Positions 25,849 through 34,614 of a stretch of 64,000 nucleotides of DNA are shown piece by piece (the stretch's first letter is position 1; every line of letters begins with the position of its first letter). The stretch comes from Bacillota bacterium. Lineage in GTDB: Bacteria > Bacillota_I > Bacilli_A > RF39 > UBA660. A model generated the notes under the pieces. The model saw only the letters and a list, made by a program, of their open reading frames with translations. It ran no database searches and was not told the DNA's origin. The position numbers and the translations under genes were made by a program. Location: positions 1 through 64,000 of the forward strand of contig DOEC01000029.1 in NCBI GenBank assembly GCA_003524085.1. The letters run 5' to 3'.

Positions 25849-28455
25849 ATGAATGATGATTTAGATAGATTACTTGAAAAAGCTAATGAGTTAGAAAATG
25901 AAGAAGAAAATACTACAGTAACTAATGATCCAGTGAGTAATGAAACTGAAAATAAAAATGAAGATAATTCTAACTATTTTGGTGGGGAGTTTCACGAAAG
26001 AGATAAACTTTCAGTTAATAATATCGTTGATGAAGTTGAAACATCATTTCTTGACTATTCAATGAGTGTTATTAAAGCACGTGCTTTACCTGATTTAAGA
26101 GATGGTTTAAAGCCTGTTCATAGAAGAATTTTGTGGAGTATGTATGAATGTGGGTATACACCAGATAAGCCTCATAAGAAATGCGCGACTACGGTTGGTT
26201 ATGTTATTGGTCATTATCATCCACATGGTGATACTTCTGTATATGATGCAATGGTAAGACTGGCTCAAGATTTTAATCAAAGGTATATTTTAGTTGATGG
26301 ACATGGAAACTTTGGTAATATTGAGGGAGATAGTGCTGCGGCGTATCGTTATACTGAGTCTAGACTATCAAAAATTAGTTTGGAGTTATTAAGAGACATT
26401 AATAAAAATACTGTAGATATGGAAGACAACTTTGATGTTACAAAGAAGGAACCTAAGGTTTTACCTTCTAGATATCCTAATATTTTAGTAAATGGTTCAA
26501 TGGGTATTGCTGTTGGTATGGCTACTAATATTCCACCACATAATTTAGGAGAAGTTATTGATGGATGTGTTGCCTATATTGATAATCCTGATATTGATAC
26601 TATTGGTCTAATGCAGTATATTAAGGGACCAGATTTTCCAACTGGTGGTGTTATTTTAGGTAATTCTGGTATTAAGCAAGCTTATGAAACAGGAAGAGGC
26701 AGTATTACTATTAGAAGTAAAGCTACAATTGAAGAAATTAAGGGTCACCCTACTATTGTTATTACTGAAGTACCTTATGGTGTTAATACTATGGAGTTAA
26801 AGAATAAGGTTGCTGAACTTGTTCACAATAAGATTATTGATGGAATAACTGATTACCATACTGATTTAAAAGATGGAGTAAAGATAACTATTACGTTAAA
26901 GAAGGATGCTAATGCACAGGTAATTCTTAACAATTTATATAAGCATACACAATTTCAAATCAATTATGGTATTATTTTCTTGATGCTTGATGGTTTGACA
27001 CCTAAGACTTTACCTTTGAAAAGTATTATTAGTAAGTATATTGACCATCAAAAAGAAGTTATTTATAGAAGAACTAAGTTTGACCTTGCAAAGAGTGAGA
27101 ACAGGGTTCATATTTTAGAGGGTTATAAAATAGCACTTGATAATATTGATGAAGTTGTTAATATTATTAGGAATGCAGGGGATGATGATGAGGCTAGAAC
27201 TAAACTTATTAACAGATTTGGTTTAAGTGTAGTTCAAGCTGATAGTATTCTTGAATTAAAGTTAAAGAGATTAACTGGACTAGAAAGAAATAAAATAGAG
27301 GAAGAGTTATCAACATTGTTAAAATTAATAGATGAATTGAGGTCTATTTTAGCTGATGAGAAGAAAGTTCTTGATATTATTAAGAGAGAAATGTTAGATA
27401 TTAAGAATAGATTTGGTGATGAAAGAAGAACTTCAATTGATATGACAGCAATTGATTATATTGAGGATGAATCTTTGATACCAGAAGAGGATGTAATTGT
27501 TACTATCAGTAACAAAAATTATATAAAAAGAATGATTACAGATAATTATAAGACTCAAAATCGTGGAGGTGTTGGAATTAAGGGAATGGCTACTAATGAA
27601 GAGGACTTTGTAGAGCAAATGATTAACTTATCCACACATGATTATTTACTTTTCTTCACAAATAAGGGTAAGGTTTATAGGTTAAAAGGCTATGAAATTC
27701 CAGAATTTTCTAGAACTAGCAAGGGTCTACCTATTATCAACTTAATTCAAATTGAAAAGGGAGAAACTGTAAGTGCAGTTGTTAAAGTAGAAAAGGAAAA
27801 TGCTTATAAGTACTTTATATTTGGTACTAAGGAAGGTGTTATTAAGAGAACTTTAATTAGCGAATTTGATAATATTCGTCAAAAAGGTAAGATTGCTATT
27901 ACTTTAAGAGAAGGAGACGAGTTAAATTCTGTTAAGAAGTCTACTGGTGATGATTTTGTTCTTATGTGTTCTAGCCAAGGCAGAATGGTAAGGTTTAATG
28001 AGAATGAAGTTAGAATAATGGGAAGAAGCGCTGCAGGTGTAAGAGGTATTAATTTAGTTAATGACACTTGCGTAGGTACTGAAGTAGCTCAGGATTCTCA
28101 GGAGGTATTAGTTGTTACTTCTAAGGGTTATGGTAAGAAGACTGCTGTTAGTGAGTATAGAGAGACTAAACGTGGTAGTAAGGGTGTTAAAACGTTAAAT
28201 ATTACTGATAAGAACGGTGAAATCGTTGGATTTAAGTCGGTTTATAATGACTGTGATCTTATGATTATTACTAATTCAGGTATTATTATTAGATTGGATA
28301 TGAATAGTGTTTCAACTATGGGTAGAGTAACTCAAGGTGTTAGACTTATCAACTTAAAAGAGAACAGCGTTGTGTCTTCTGTCTCAATTGTTAACAAAAA
28401 TTCTGAAGAAGAAGAGTTATCAGATGATGTTTTTGATTCAAAAATTGAAGAATAA
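25849..28455 (+). CDS. gyrA: DNA gyrase subunit A, with acidic N-terminal extension
   Basis: 868 residues. The catalytic tyrosine of AAAYRYTESRLS is residue 168 rather than about 122, because an extra Asp/Glu/Asn-rich segment of roughly 46 residues precedes the usual start (NNIVDEVETSFLDYSMSVIKARALPDLRDGLKPVHRRIL). The C-terminal beta-pinwheel repeats are present. GyrA cuts and reseals DNA. A GGAGG lies before this ATG, supporting the long form. It ends at a terminator built from the first parS site. Confidence 0.96.
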   Translation: MNDDLDRLLEKANELENEEENTTVTNDPVSNETENKNEDNSNYFGGEFHERDKLSVNNIVDEVETSFLDYSMSVIKARALPDLRDGLKPVHRRILWSMYECGYTPDKPHKKCATTVGYVIGHYHPHGDTSVYDAMVRLAQDFNQRYILVDGHGNFGNIEGDSAAAYRYTESRLSKISLELLRDINKNTVDMEDNFDVTKKEPKVLPSRYPNILVNGSMGIAVGMATNIPPHNLGEVIDGCVAYIDNPDIDTIGLMQYIKGPDFPTGGVILGNSGIKQAYETGRGSITIRSKATIEEIKGHPTIVITEVPYGVNTMELKNKVAELVHNKIIDGITDYHTDLKDGVKITITLKKDANAQVILNNLYKHTQFQINYGIIFLMLDGLTPKTLPLKSIISKYIDHQKEVIYRRTKFDLAKSENRVHILEGYKIALDNIDEVVNIIRNAGDDDEARTKLINRFGLSVVQADSILELKLKRLTGLERNKIEEELSTLLKLIDELRSILADEKKVLDIIKREMLDIKNRFGDERRTSIDMTAIDYIEDESLIPEEDVIVTISNKNYIKRMITDNYKTQNRGGVGIKGMATNEEDFVEQMINLSTHDYLLFFTNKGKVYRLKGYEIPEFSRTSKGLPIINLIQIEKGETVSAVVKVEKENAYKYFIFGTKEGVIKRTLISEFDNIRQKGKIAITLREGDELNSVKKSTGDDFVLMCSSQGRMVRFNENEVRIMGRSAAGVRGINLVNDTCVGTEVAQDSQEVLVVTSKGYGKKTAVSEYRETKRGSKGVKTLNITDKNGEIVGFKSVYNDCDLMIITNSGIIIRLDMNSVSTMGRVTQGVRLINLKENSVVSSVSIVNKNSEEEELSDDVFDSKIEE

Positions 28456-28466
28456 TGTTTAAATAT

Positions 28467-28498
28467 AAACAATGTTTCACGTGAAACATTGTTTTTTT
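28467..28498 (+). terminator. gyrA terminator built around a parS palindrome
   Basis: A perfect 28-bp palindrome (28467-28494) starts twelve bases after the gyrA stop, has parS TGTTTCACGTGAAACA at its centre, and runs into T7. It should both fold as a terminator in RNA and bind ParB as DNA. Confidence 0.75.
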
Positions 28499-29493
28499 GT
28501 ACTCGTAATTTCTTTAGTTACGTATTAATTTGGTTAAAATGTATTAAATTAGAGTTATCCACATTTTTTTGTGACAAAAAAATGATTAAATTTAAAAAAA
28601 TATATGTTTATTATATGTTTCACGTGAAACATATAGAAGTAATATATTAATTATAATGATATTAAACTATTTAATTAATGTTCCACGTGGAACATTAATT
28701 ACAGCTGTTTTTTAGATTATTAAATAGTTAATAAATAGATAAAATATTTTTTTATATTATTTGAATTTAAACTTTAAGTTATTTTGTTATTTATATACAA
28801 TGTTCCACGTGAAACATTGTATATGATAATTTGCTTATTTTCTAACCTTACTTTATTAAATATTTGATATTTTTTAAGTTTTAGATTTTATAATCCTAAA
28901 GTATTGTGTTATTATAATGTTTCACGTGAAACATTATAATAAAAAATATTTAATTTTAAATACGTATAAAACTATATTAATATCTATCTATGTGCATTAA
29001 TATGTTATAAATATTTTATTTTAATTAATATAACGTGATTAATATCTATATTTTTATGTTTCACGTGGAACATAAAACTTATCAATGTCTGCATATTCTA
29101 ACTTTTAATTTATTTTTATATATTTAATAAATTTAAATGTTTTTTTATGTAATCCTAAGTCACACTATACTTTATTAATGTTCCACGTGAAACATTAATA
29201 AAATTAAATTATTAAAAATAATAGTAGATACATTAAGTGATGAGTATTTATGAAAATTTAAATAATTAAATTTTTATTACATAAATCTTAAAATAATGTT
29301 TAAATTTAATGTTCCACGTGGAACATTAAATATTTTTTGAAAATATAATTTAATTGTTAATTGTATTATTTAATCTTTAGTATGTTGATTTAAACACATT
29401 ATTAATTATTTATATAGAAATTATTATTATTTTAACGTGTTGGTATGATTATTAACACTTTATAATAATTAAAACAATGTTTCACGTGAAACA
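28473..29493. repeat. parS: Array of nine parS centromere sites
   Basis: Nine 16-bp palindromes lie in a gene-free stretch of about 1.1 kb: 28473, 28616, 28679, 28801, 28918, 29057, 29179, 29310 and 29478 (each 16 bp). Four are TGTTTCACGTGAAACA, two TGTTCCACGTGGAACA, two TGTTCCACGTGAAACA and one TGTTTCACGTGGAACA. Most steps are 117-168 bp, with one of 63. Flanks extend the symmetry with unrelated AT sequence. The core is the known ParB target TGTTNCACGTGAAACA. A perfect DnaA box TTATCCACA lies at 28555. The rest of 28456-29530 is AT-rich with no ORF. Confidence 0.95.
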
Positions 29494-29532
29494 TATAGTG
29501 TTTTATTATTTTGAATACTTCACTTTTTATGT

Positions 29533-29615
29533 TATAATGTATTCGTGCAATGGGTGACGTGGAACCAGGTCAGAATCGGAAGATAGCAGCCTTAACATTA
29601 ATCATTCATGTGCAC
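29533..29615 (+). ncRNA. ffs: Signal recognition particle RNA (small bacterial type)
   Basis: TATAAT (29533-29538) precedes an RNA of about 71 nt starting near 29545. It contains the universal SRP core ACCAGGTCAG...CGGAAG...AGCAGC (29564-29590) and closes with GTGCA / TGCAC (29545-29549 and 29611-29615), followed by T7. This is the short 4.5S-like form without the Alu domain of Bacillus scRNA. It pairs with Ffh to target membrane proteins. Its place before tadA-dnaX matches B. subtilis. Confidence 0.95.
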
Positions 29616-29636
29616 TTTTTTTAAAGGAGAAAATCA

Positions 29637-30047
29637 ATGAATGAGAGTTATCAACAAATTTTATATAAATTAGCTATGAAAGCTTATAAGAAGGGTGACA
29701 TACCTGTTGCAGCAATTTTAGTTAAAGATAATAAGATAGTAGCAAAAGCTTATAATAAAAGGTTTAAAAATAATAGTTTACTAGGTCATGCTGAAATAAT
29801 ATGTATTTTAAAAGGTACAAAAAAGTTAAAATCATGGAGATTAACTGACTGTGATTTATATGTTACTTTGGAACCTTGTGCTATGTGTCGTGAAGTTATT
29901 AAGGAAGCTAGAGTTGAAAATGTTTATTATTTATGTGATAAGACAAAAAATGTGGTTAATAAAACGCATTTTATTAAGTTAAATAGCAGTACAAATGATC
30001 TGTATTCTAGGCTGTTAACAGATTTTTTTGATACTCTTAGAAAATAA
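29637..30047 (+). CDS. tadA: tRNA-specific adenosine deaminase
   Basis: A 136-residue zinc deaminase that makes inosine at the tRNA-Arg wobble position. Zinc and catalytic motifs are LLGHAEIICI (HAE near residue 51) and TLEPCAMCREVI (PCxxC near 82). The start follows AAGGAGA only 21 bases after SRP RNA. It is somewhat short and its C-terminal helix diverges, so a CMP/guanine deaminase is a minor alternative, but position next to dnaX favours TadA. Confidence 0.88.
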   Translation: MNESYQQILYKLAMKAYKKGDIPVAAILVKDNKIVAKAYNKRFKNNSLLGHAEIICILKGTKKLKSWRLTDCDLYVTLEPCAMCREVIKEARVENVYYLCDKTKNVVNKTHFIKLNSSTNDLYSRLLTDFFDTLRK

Positions 30048-30079
30048 TTAAAATGTAGCGAACAAATGTAATTAATTGC

Positions 30080-30108
30080 TTGACTTATACACAAGTATGT
30101 GCTATATT
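30080..30108 (+). promoter_or_regulatory. dnaX promoter
   Basis: TTGACT (30080-30085), 17-base spacer, TATATT (30103-30108), 25 bases before the dnaX start. Confidence 0.7.
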
Positions 30109-30132
30109 ATTAAGTAGTTTGGAGGCGATAAA

Positions 30133-31842
30133 ATGGCATACACTGCTTTATATAGAAAATACAGACCATCTAATTTTGCAAGTGTGGTTGGACAGGAAGT
30201 TGTAGTAGATATTTTGAAGAATTCTATATTAAATAATAAGGTTAGCCACGCTTATTTATTTACTGGACCAAGGGGTACTGGTAAAACGAGTATAGCTAAA
30301 ATTCTTGCTCATGCTGTAAATTGTCTTAATTTTAACGGCGATATATGTGGTGAGTGCGAAGTTTGTAAGAATTTAGAGATAAATGATAGTGATATTATAG
30401 AAATAGACGCTGCAAGTAATAATGGTGTTGATGAGATTAGAACTTTGAGGGATAATGTTAAATTGTTGCCAAGTTTTTGTAAGTATAAAATTTACATTAT
30501 TGACGAAGTACATATGTTGTCTACAGGCGCTTTTAATGCGTTATTAAAGACACTAGAAGAACCACCCAGTCATGTCATTTTTATTCTAGCTACAACTGAA
30601 CCTAATAAGATACCTTTGACTATTTTGTCAAGGTGTCAGAGATTTGACTTTAATAAGATTTCTAATGAAAAATTGGTTAGTAGACTTCTATATATTGCTA
30701 CTCAGGAAGGAAAAATCGTTGATAAATCAATTTTAGAATATATTGCTGAGATTTCTGATGGTGGATTAAGAGATGCAATTAATTTGCTTGACCAAGTTAT
30801 ATCTTTACCACAGGAAAGTGTTACTTTAGAAGAGATTGATAGATTATCTGGTAGAATTTCTCAAAATACTTTATTTGAATTACTAAATGCTATTTCAATT
30901 GGTAATTATCTTTCTATTTTAAATATTTCTGATATAATTTACGGAGAAGGCAAGAATTATAAAGATATTGCTGATGGAATGTTAGCAATTGTCAGAGATT
31001 TGAGTATTAATTTTGAGGTTGATAATTATTTTAATAAGGATTACTCTTCAAAACTTGCTACTATTAATATACCTTTTGATAAATTAATTTCTATTACATC
31101 TCTTTTAAACGAACTTATAAAAGAATTAAAAAATTCTAATGACCCTAAAATGCTTTTTGATATTTATATGGTCAATATTTGTAATAGTTTGTCATCTAAA
31201 GGTAATTTAAGTGTTAAAAAAGAAGATATTAACAATTCTCAAACGGTTGAACTTAAAAATAAAGAGGTTATTAACATATCTAATATCAAGGAAAATAAGA
31301 AAAAAATAAATATTAACAAAGACTCAGATGAGGATACTATAAATGAAAAAACAGTTAACACTTCAAATGATATAATTAATGGTGATTTAAAGAGTATAAG
31401 AATTAATAATGTATTAGCTGAAGCAGATAAAAACATTTTAAACAATATAGTTAAGTCGTATGATAAGATAGGCGATTATGTTTCTAATAAGGTTTATAAT
31501 ACTCTTTCAATTTTGCTTTTGGATGGTCATGTAGTCGTTGCTTCTACAAAATATTTGCTATTTGCCTTTGAAAGTGAAGAAGATGTGACTTTATTTGATA
31601 ATAATTATAAACAAATTGAATTATTTATTAAGGAAGTGTTTGAAGAAACATATAAAGTGGCTGCAGTAACAAAAAAAGAATGGCAAAGGATAAAGGAAGA
31701 TTTTATAAAAAATAAAAAAAATCAAATTCCGTATGTATTTATTGATGAAAATGATGTAAAATTAGATATGGGTGTAAGTTTTAATGATTTAGAAAACTCA
31801 GCATTAGATTTATTTGGAGAAGACACAATAAGTGTTAGATAG
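30133..31842 (+). CDS. dnaX: DNA polymerase III subunits gamma and tau
   Basis: A 569-residue clamp-loader ATPase. It begins YTALYRKYRPSNFASVVGQ and has Walker A GPRGTGKTSIAK, a four-cysteine zinc site (CLNFNGDICGECEVCKN), Walker B IIDEVHMLS and sensor LSRCQRFDF. The C-terminal third is a Lys/Asn-rich linker and the tau-specific region. A run of seven A at 31300-31306 lies in the linker, and slippage there would give a shorter gamma-like form. It heads the dnaX-ybaB-recR-bofA-holB series. Confidence 0.95.
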   Translation: MAYTALYRKYRPSNFASVVGQEVVVDILKNSILNNKVSHAYLFTGPRGTGKTSIAKILAHAVNCLNFNGDICGECEVCKNLEINDSDIIEIDAASNNGVDEIRTLRDNVKLLPSFCKYKIYIIDEVHMLSTGAFNALLKTLEEPPSHVIFILATTEPNKIPLTILSRCQRFDFNKISNEKLVSRLLYIATQEGKIVDKSILEYIAEISDGGLRDAINLLDQVISLPQESVTLEEIDRLSGRISQNTLFELLNAISIGNYLSILNISDIIYGEGKNYKDIADGMLAIVRDLSINFEVDNYFNKDYSSKLATINIPFDKLISITSLLNELIKELKNSNDPKMLFDIYMVNICNSLSSKGNLSVKKEDINNSQTVELKNKEVINISNIKENKKKININKDSDEDTINEKTVNTSNDIINGDLKSIRINNVLAEADKNILNNIVKSYDKIGDYVSNKVYNTLSILLLDGHVVVASTKYLLFAFESEEDVTLFDNNYKQIELFIKEVFEETYKVAAVTKKEWQRIKEDFIKNKKNQIPYVFIDENDVKLDMGVSFNDLENSALDLFGEDTISVR

Positions 31843-31851
31843 GAGGAAATT

Positions 31852-32145
31852 ATGAATATACAAAATTTAATGGCACAAGCTCAAAGAGTACAAAAAGATT
31901 TAGAAAGGGCTAATAATGAGATAGAAAATACTGTTTTTGAAGGTGTTAGTGGAGCAGTTAAGGTAACTATATCTGGTAAACATGAAGTTAAAAGCGTAGT
32001 GATTACTGATGATAGCGTTTTAAGTGATAAAGAAATGCTTGAAGATATGATTTTAATTGCTGTTAATGATGGATTAAAGAAAATTTCAAAAATGAAAGAA
32101 GAAAAAATGGGTAAATATACTGGTGGTTTAGGGGGACTTTTCTAG
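31852..32145 (+). CDS. ybaB: Nucleoid-associated protein, YbaB/EbfC family
   Basis: A 97-residue small DNA-binding protein: N-terminal coiled segment (MNIQNLMAQAQRVQKDLERANNEI), then the YbaB sheet (VFEGVSGAVKVTISGKHEVKSVVI) and end MGKYTGGLGGLF. It sits between dnaX and recR as in most bacteria, with ribosome site TAGGAGG and recR four bases downstream. Confidence 0.94.
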   Translation: MNIQNLMAQAQRVQKDLERANNEIENTVFEGVSGAVKVTISGKHEVKSVVITDDSVLSDKEMLEDMILIAVNDGLKKISKMKEEKMGKYTGGLGGLF

Positions 32146-32149
32146 TATA

Positions 32150-32749
32150 ATGATTTATCCTGATGAATTTGAAAAATTAAAAGAAAGTTTTCAGTTATTG
32201 CCTGGTGTGGGAGAAAAGTCTGCTGAAAGATATGTTTATGCAGTTAATGAAATTGATATTGATAAAATAGAAGAATTTGCTGCTAATTTAAACAGATTTA
32301 AAGAAAATATGAGAAAATGTAAGGTATGTGGACATTTAACTAATAAGAAAATTTGTAATATTTGTGATAATGAACATAGAGATAAGTCTACTATTTGTGT
32401 TGTGGAAGACTCAAAAAGTGTGTTTATGTTTGAAAAAACTGGAAAATATAGTGGAGTTTACCATGTGCTTGGTGGATTAATATCTCCAATTGATGAGGTA
32501 AATCCAGAAGATATTAATTTAAATTCTTTGATTTCTGAACGTATTAATGATGAAGTAAAAGAAGTTATAATTGCACTTAACCCTTCTGTAGAAGGTGAAA
32601 TGACTAGTCTTTATATTCAAAAGTTATTAGAGAAAAAGAATGTAAAAGTTTCTAGACTTTCTTATGGACTTCCAATGGGTGCAGACATTGAGTATTTAGA
32701 CCCATTAACAATTATTAGAGCAATTGATGATAGAAAATTTTTGTCATAA
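32150..32749 (+). CDS. recR: Recombination mediator protein RecR
   Basis: A 199-residue protein with the helix-hairpin-helix (LLPGVGEKSAERYVYAV), a C4 zinc finger (CKVCGHLTNKKICNIC) and a TOPRIM domain (CVVEDSKSVFMFEKTGKYSGVYHVLGG). The end IEYLDPLTIIRAIDDR is close to the usual DELDYADEVTL-type tail. It acts with RecO to load RecA on gaps. Confidence 0.95.
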   Translation: MIYPDEFEKLKESFQLLPGVGEKSAERYVYAVNEIDIDKIEEFAANLNRFKENMRKCKVCGHLTNKKICNICDNEHRDKSTICVVEDSKSVFMFEKTGKYSGVYHVLGGLISPIDEVNPEDINLNSLISERINDEVKEVIIALNPSVEGEMTSLYIQKLLEKKNVKVSRLSYGLPMGADIEYLDPLTIIRAIDDRKFLS

Positions 32750-32786
32750 ATAATGAATAAGTTTATACTATTAATTGGAGGATATT

Positions 32787-32969
32787 ATGCAATTTATAGT
32801 ATTAGTTATTAAAAGACTTGTGATGGCTTTATGTATGCTTTATACAGTTGATTTGATTACTTCAAGTGCAGGGTTTATAATACCTATTAATGTTGTAAGT
32901 GTTATATTTGTAAGTTTATTAGGTATTCCTGCTTTGTTTGGTCTTGCATTTTTAAAGCATTTTATGTGA
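32787..32969 (+). CDS. bofA: Sigma-K factor processing regulator BofA
   Basis: A 60-residue membrane protein from ATG 32787, set by GGAGG (32777-32781). An upstream TTG is inside the ribosome site. Two hydrophobic segments end in the diagnostic LLGIPALFGLAFLK motif (LGIPGLLGLxLLK in the family), and the gene follows recR as in B. subtilis. There BofA blocks the SpoIVFB protease in the outer forespore membrane until sigma-G signals. It adds to the evidence for sporulation. Confidence 0.85.
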   Translation: MQFIVLVIKRLVMALCMLYTVDLITSSAGFIIPINVVSVIFVSLLGIPALFGLAFLKHFM

Positions 32970-32985
32970 GATAGTAGGTGGTATT

Positions 32986-33804
32986 ATGGAAGAAAAGCTT
33001 AGTAATTATTTTGAACAAATGGCTAGTCAAGATAGGATTAGTCATGCTTTTTTGGTGTGTAATACTGAATATTCTGTTATAAAAGAAGAACTCTCTTTCT
33101 TGTTAAATAATTATTTTTTTGAAGAAAGTGTTGATATTGATAATTGTAGTGATGTGGTTATTGTTAAACCCATAAATGATAAAATTGTTAAAGAGCAAAT
33201 ATTAGAACTACAAAATAAACTTAAAAGTTATAGTCAAACTCATAAAAACAGAGTGTATATAATTAATGAGGCTCATAAAATGAATGATTATGCAGCAAAT
33301 TCACTACTAAAATTCTTGGAAGAACCAGAAAGTAATATTTATGCTTTTTTGATAACTACTAATATAAATAAGATATTACCAACTATAAAGAGCAGATGTC
33401 AGGTTTTATCAATACAAAATATCAAAGTTTTAGATATTAAAAGTTATTCAGATGAAGTAATTCTTAAAACAATTCAATTAATTAGACTTATGGAAGAAAA
33501 AAAGTCTTCTTCTTTTGGGTATTTGTATGATATAATTAGTAAGAAGGAAGAAAAAGATAATGTAATTAATATGTTAAAAATTATGAAATACTTTTATAGT
33601 GATGTTTTTAATCTTATATTAGGTAGAAATATTATTTATTTTGAAGAGTATCTAAGTGATTTAAAGTATGTAAGTGATTTAAATTCTACACATGATATTA
33701 TTAGAAAGATGTTTGTACTTAGTAAGAGTGAAAATAAACTTGAGTATAATTTAAATATTAATTTATTTATGATAAGACTTATTAGTGAGATGGTAGGTGA
33801 TTAA
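32986..33804 (+). CDS. holB: DNA polymerase III delta-prime subunit
   Basis: A 272-residue AAA+ clamp-loader protein. The core reads RVYIINEAHKMNDYAANSLLKFLEEPESN and KSRCQVL (SRC motif with the arginine used in trans by the neighbouring subunit). The P-loop position is degenerate (VCNTEYSVIKE), and the zinc-binding cysteines usual in delta-prime are not visible, so it cannot bind ATP itself. It is followed directly by ricT, whose ATG overlaps the stop region. Confidence 0.9.
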   Translation: MEEKLSNYFEQMASQDRISHAFLVCNTEYSVIKEELSFLLNNYFFEESVDIDNCSDVVIVKPINDKIVKEQILELQNKLKSYSQTHKNRVYIINEAHKMNDYAANSLLKFLEEPESNIYAFLITTNINKILPTIKSRCQVLSIQNIKVLDIKSYSDEVILKTIQLIRLMEEKKSSSFGYLYDIISKKEEKDNVINMLKIMKYFYSDVFNLILGRNIIYFEEYLSDLKYVSDLNSTHDIIRKMFVLSKSENKLEYNLNINLFMIRLISEMVGD

Positions 33805-34614
33805 ATGAAAAATGTAGTTGCTGTTAGTTTTAAGGAGAATGGAAAGTATTATTTTTTCAATGGTAATAATTTGAAAATAAAAGATGGAGACTTTGTTGTT
33901 GTGACTACTGAAAGAGGTCTTCAAGTGGGTAAAGTTATAATAAGTAATATTATTAATAAAGAAGAATTAAGTAATATGAAAGATGTAGTGAGAATTGCAA
34001 CACCTAAGGATTTGAAAATACATGAATCTAATTTAAAAAATGCTGAAGAAGCTTTAAATACTGCTAGAAAAATAGCGCAGAAGTTAAAACTTAATATGAA
34101 TTTAATTGAAGCTAGTTTTACTTTTGAAAGAAATCAGTTAATCTTCTTCTTTCTATCTGACCAAAGAGTAGATTTTAGAGATATGGCTAAAGAATTAGCG
34201 TCAATTTATAAAACAAGAATTGAGTTAAGACAAATTGGTGTTAGAGATAAGGCAAGAGAAGTTTCTGGAATTGGGCAATGTGGGCGTGTTTTGTGCTGCG
34301 CAAGTTATATGAAAAATTTTGTTGATTCCGTTTCAATAAATATGGCTAAAAATCAAAGCTTAGCGCTTAATCCTAGTAAAATTAATGGACAGTGTGGAAG
34401 GTTACTTTGTTGTTTGACTTATGAAGATGAAGTGTATTCTGAAAATAGAAAAGAAATGCCTATTTTAGGAGAAAAAGTAGAGACTGAAAAGGGAACTGGG
34501 ACTGTGGTTTCAATTGATATATTAAAGAAAATTTATGTTGTTGATGTTCCTAATGAAGGTAGAATTGAAGTTACTTTGAAAAGTAAGTGTGATGAATGTG
34601 AAAAATGTAATTAA
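33805..34614 (+). CDS. ricT: RicT/YaaT, PSP1-domain iron-sulfur protein
   Basis: 269 residues with a PSP1 domain (DFVVVTTERGLQVGKVI ... QLIFFFLSDQRVDFRDMAKELAS) and conserved cysteine pairs GQCGRVLCCASYM and GQCGRLLCCLTYE. In B. subtilis RicT works with RicA and RicF as a cluster-binding complex that stimulates RNase Y and affects sporulation, competence and biofilm. An extra CDECEKC at the C-terminus is notable. It lies after holB as in B. subtilis. Its last bases overlap the next gene. Confidence 0.92.
   Translation: MKNVVAVSFKENGKYYFFNGNNLKIKDGDFVVVTTERGLQVGKVIISNIINKEELSNMKDVVRIATPKDLKIHESNLKNAEEALNTARKIAQKLKLNMNLIEASFTFERNQLIFFFLSDQRVDFRDMAKELASIYKTRIELRQIGVRDKAREVSGIGQCGRVLCCASYMKNFVDSVSINMAKNQSLALNPSKINGQCGRLLCCLTYEDEVYSENRKEMPILGEKVETEKGTGTVVSIDILKKIYVVDVPNEGRIEVTLKSKCDECEKCN

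Noticed and set aside
26074..26087. CACGTG-centred palindrome AAAGCACGTGCTTT in gyrA as a tenth parS
   Set aside because: The half site GCACGTGC differs from TTCACGTGAA at key positions, and it encodes the conserved KARALP motif of GyrA.
27628..27636. Isolated TTATCCACA boxes (gyrA 27628, and TGTGGATAA at about 54796 and 62501) as extra origins
   Set aside because: Single DnaA boxes occur by chance in AT-rich DNA. No cluster or unwinding element accompanies them.
32775..32786. TTG 32775 as the bofA start
   Set aside because: It lies within the GGAGG ribosome site that serves ATG 32787.
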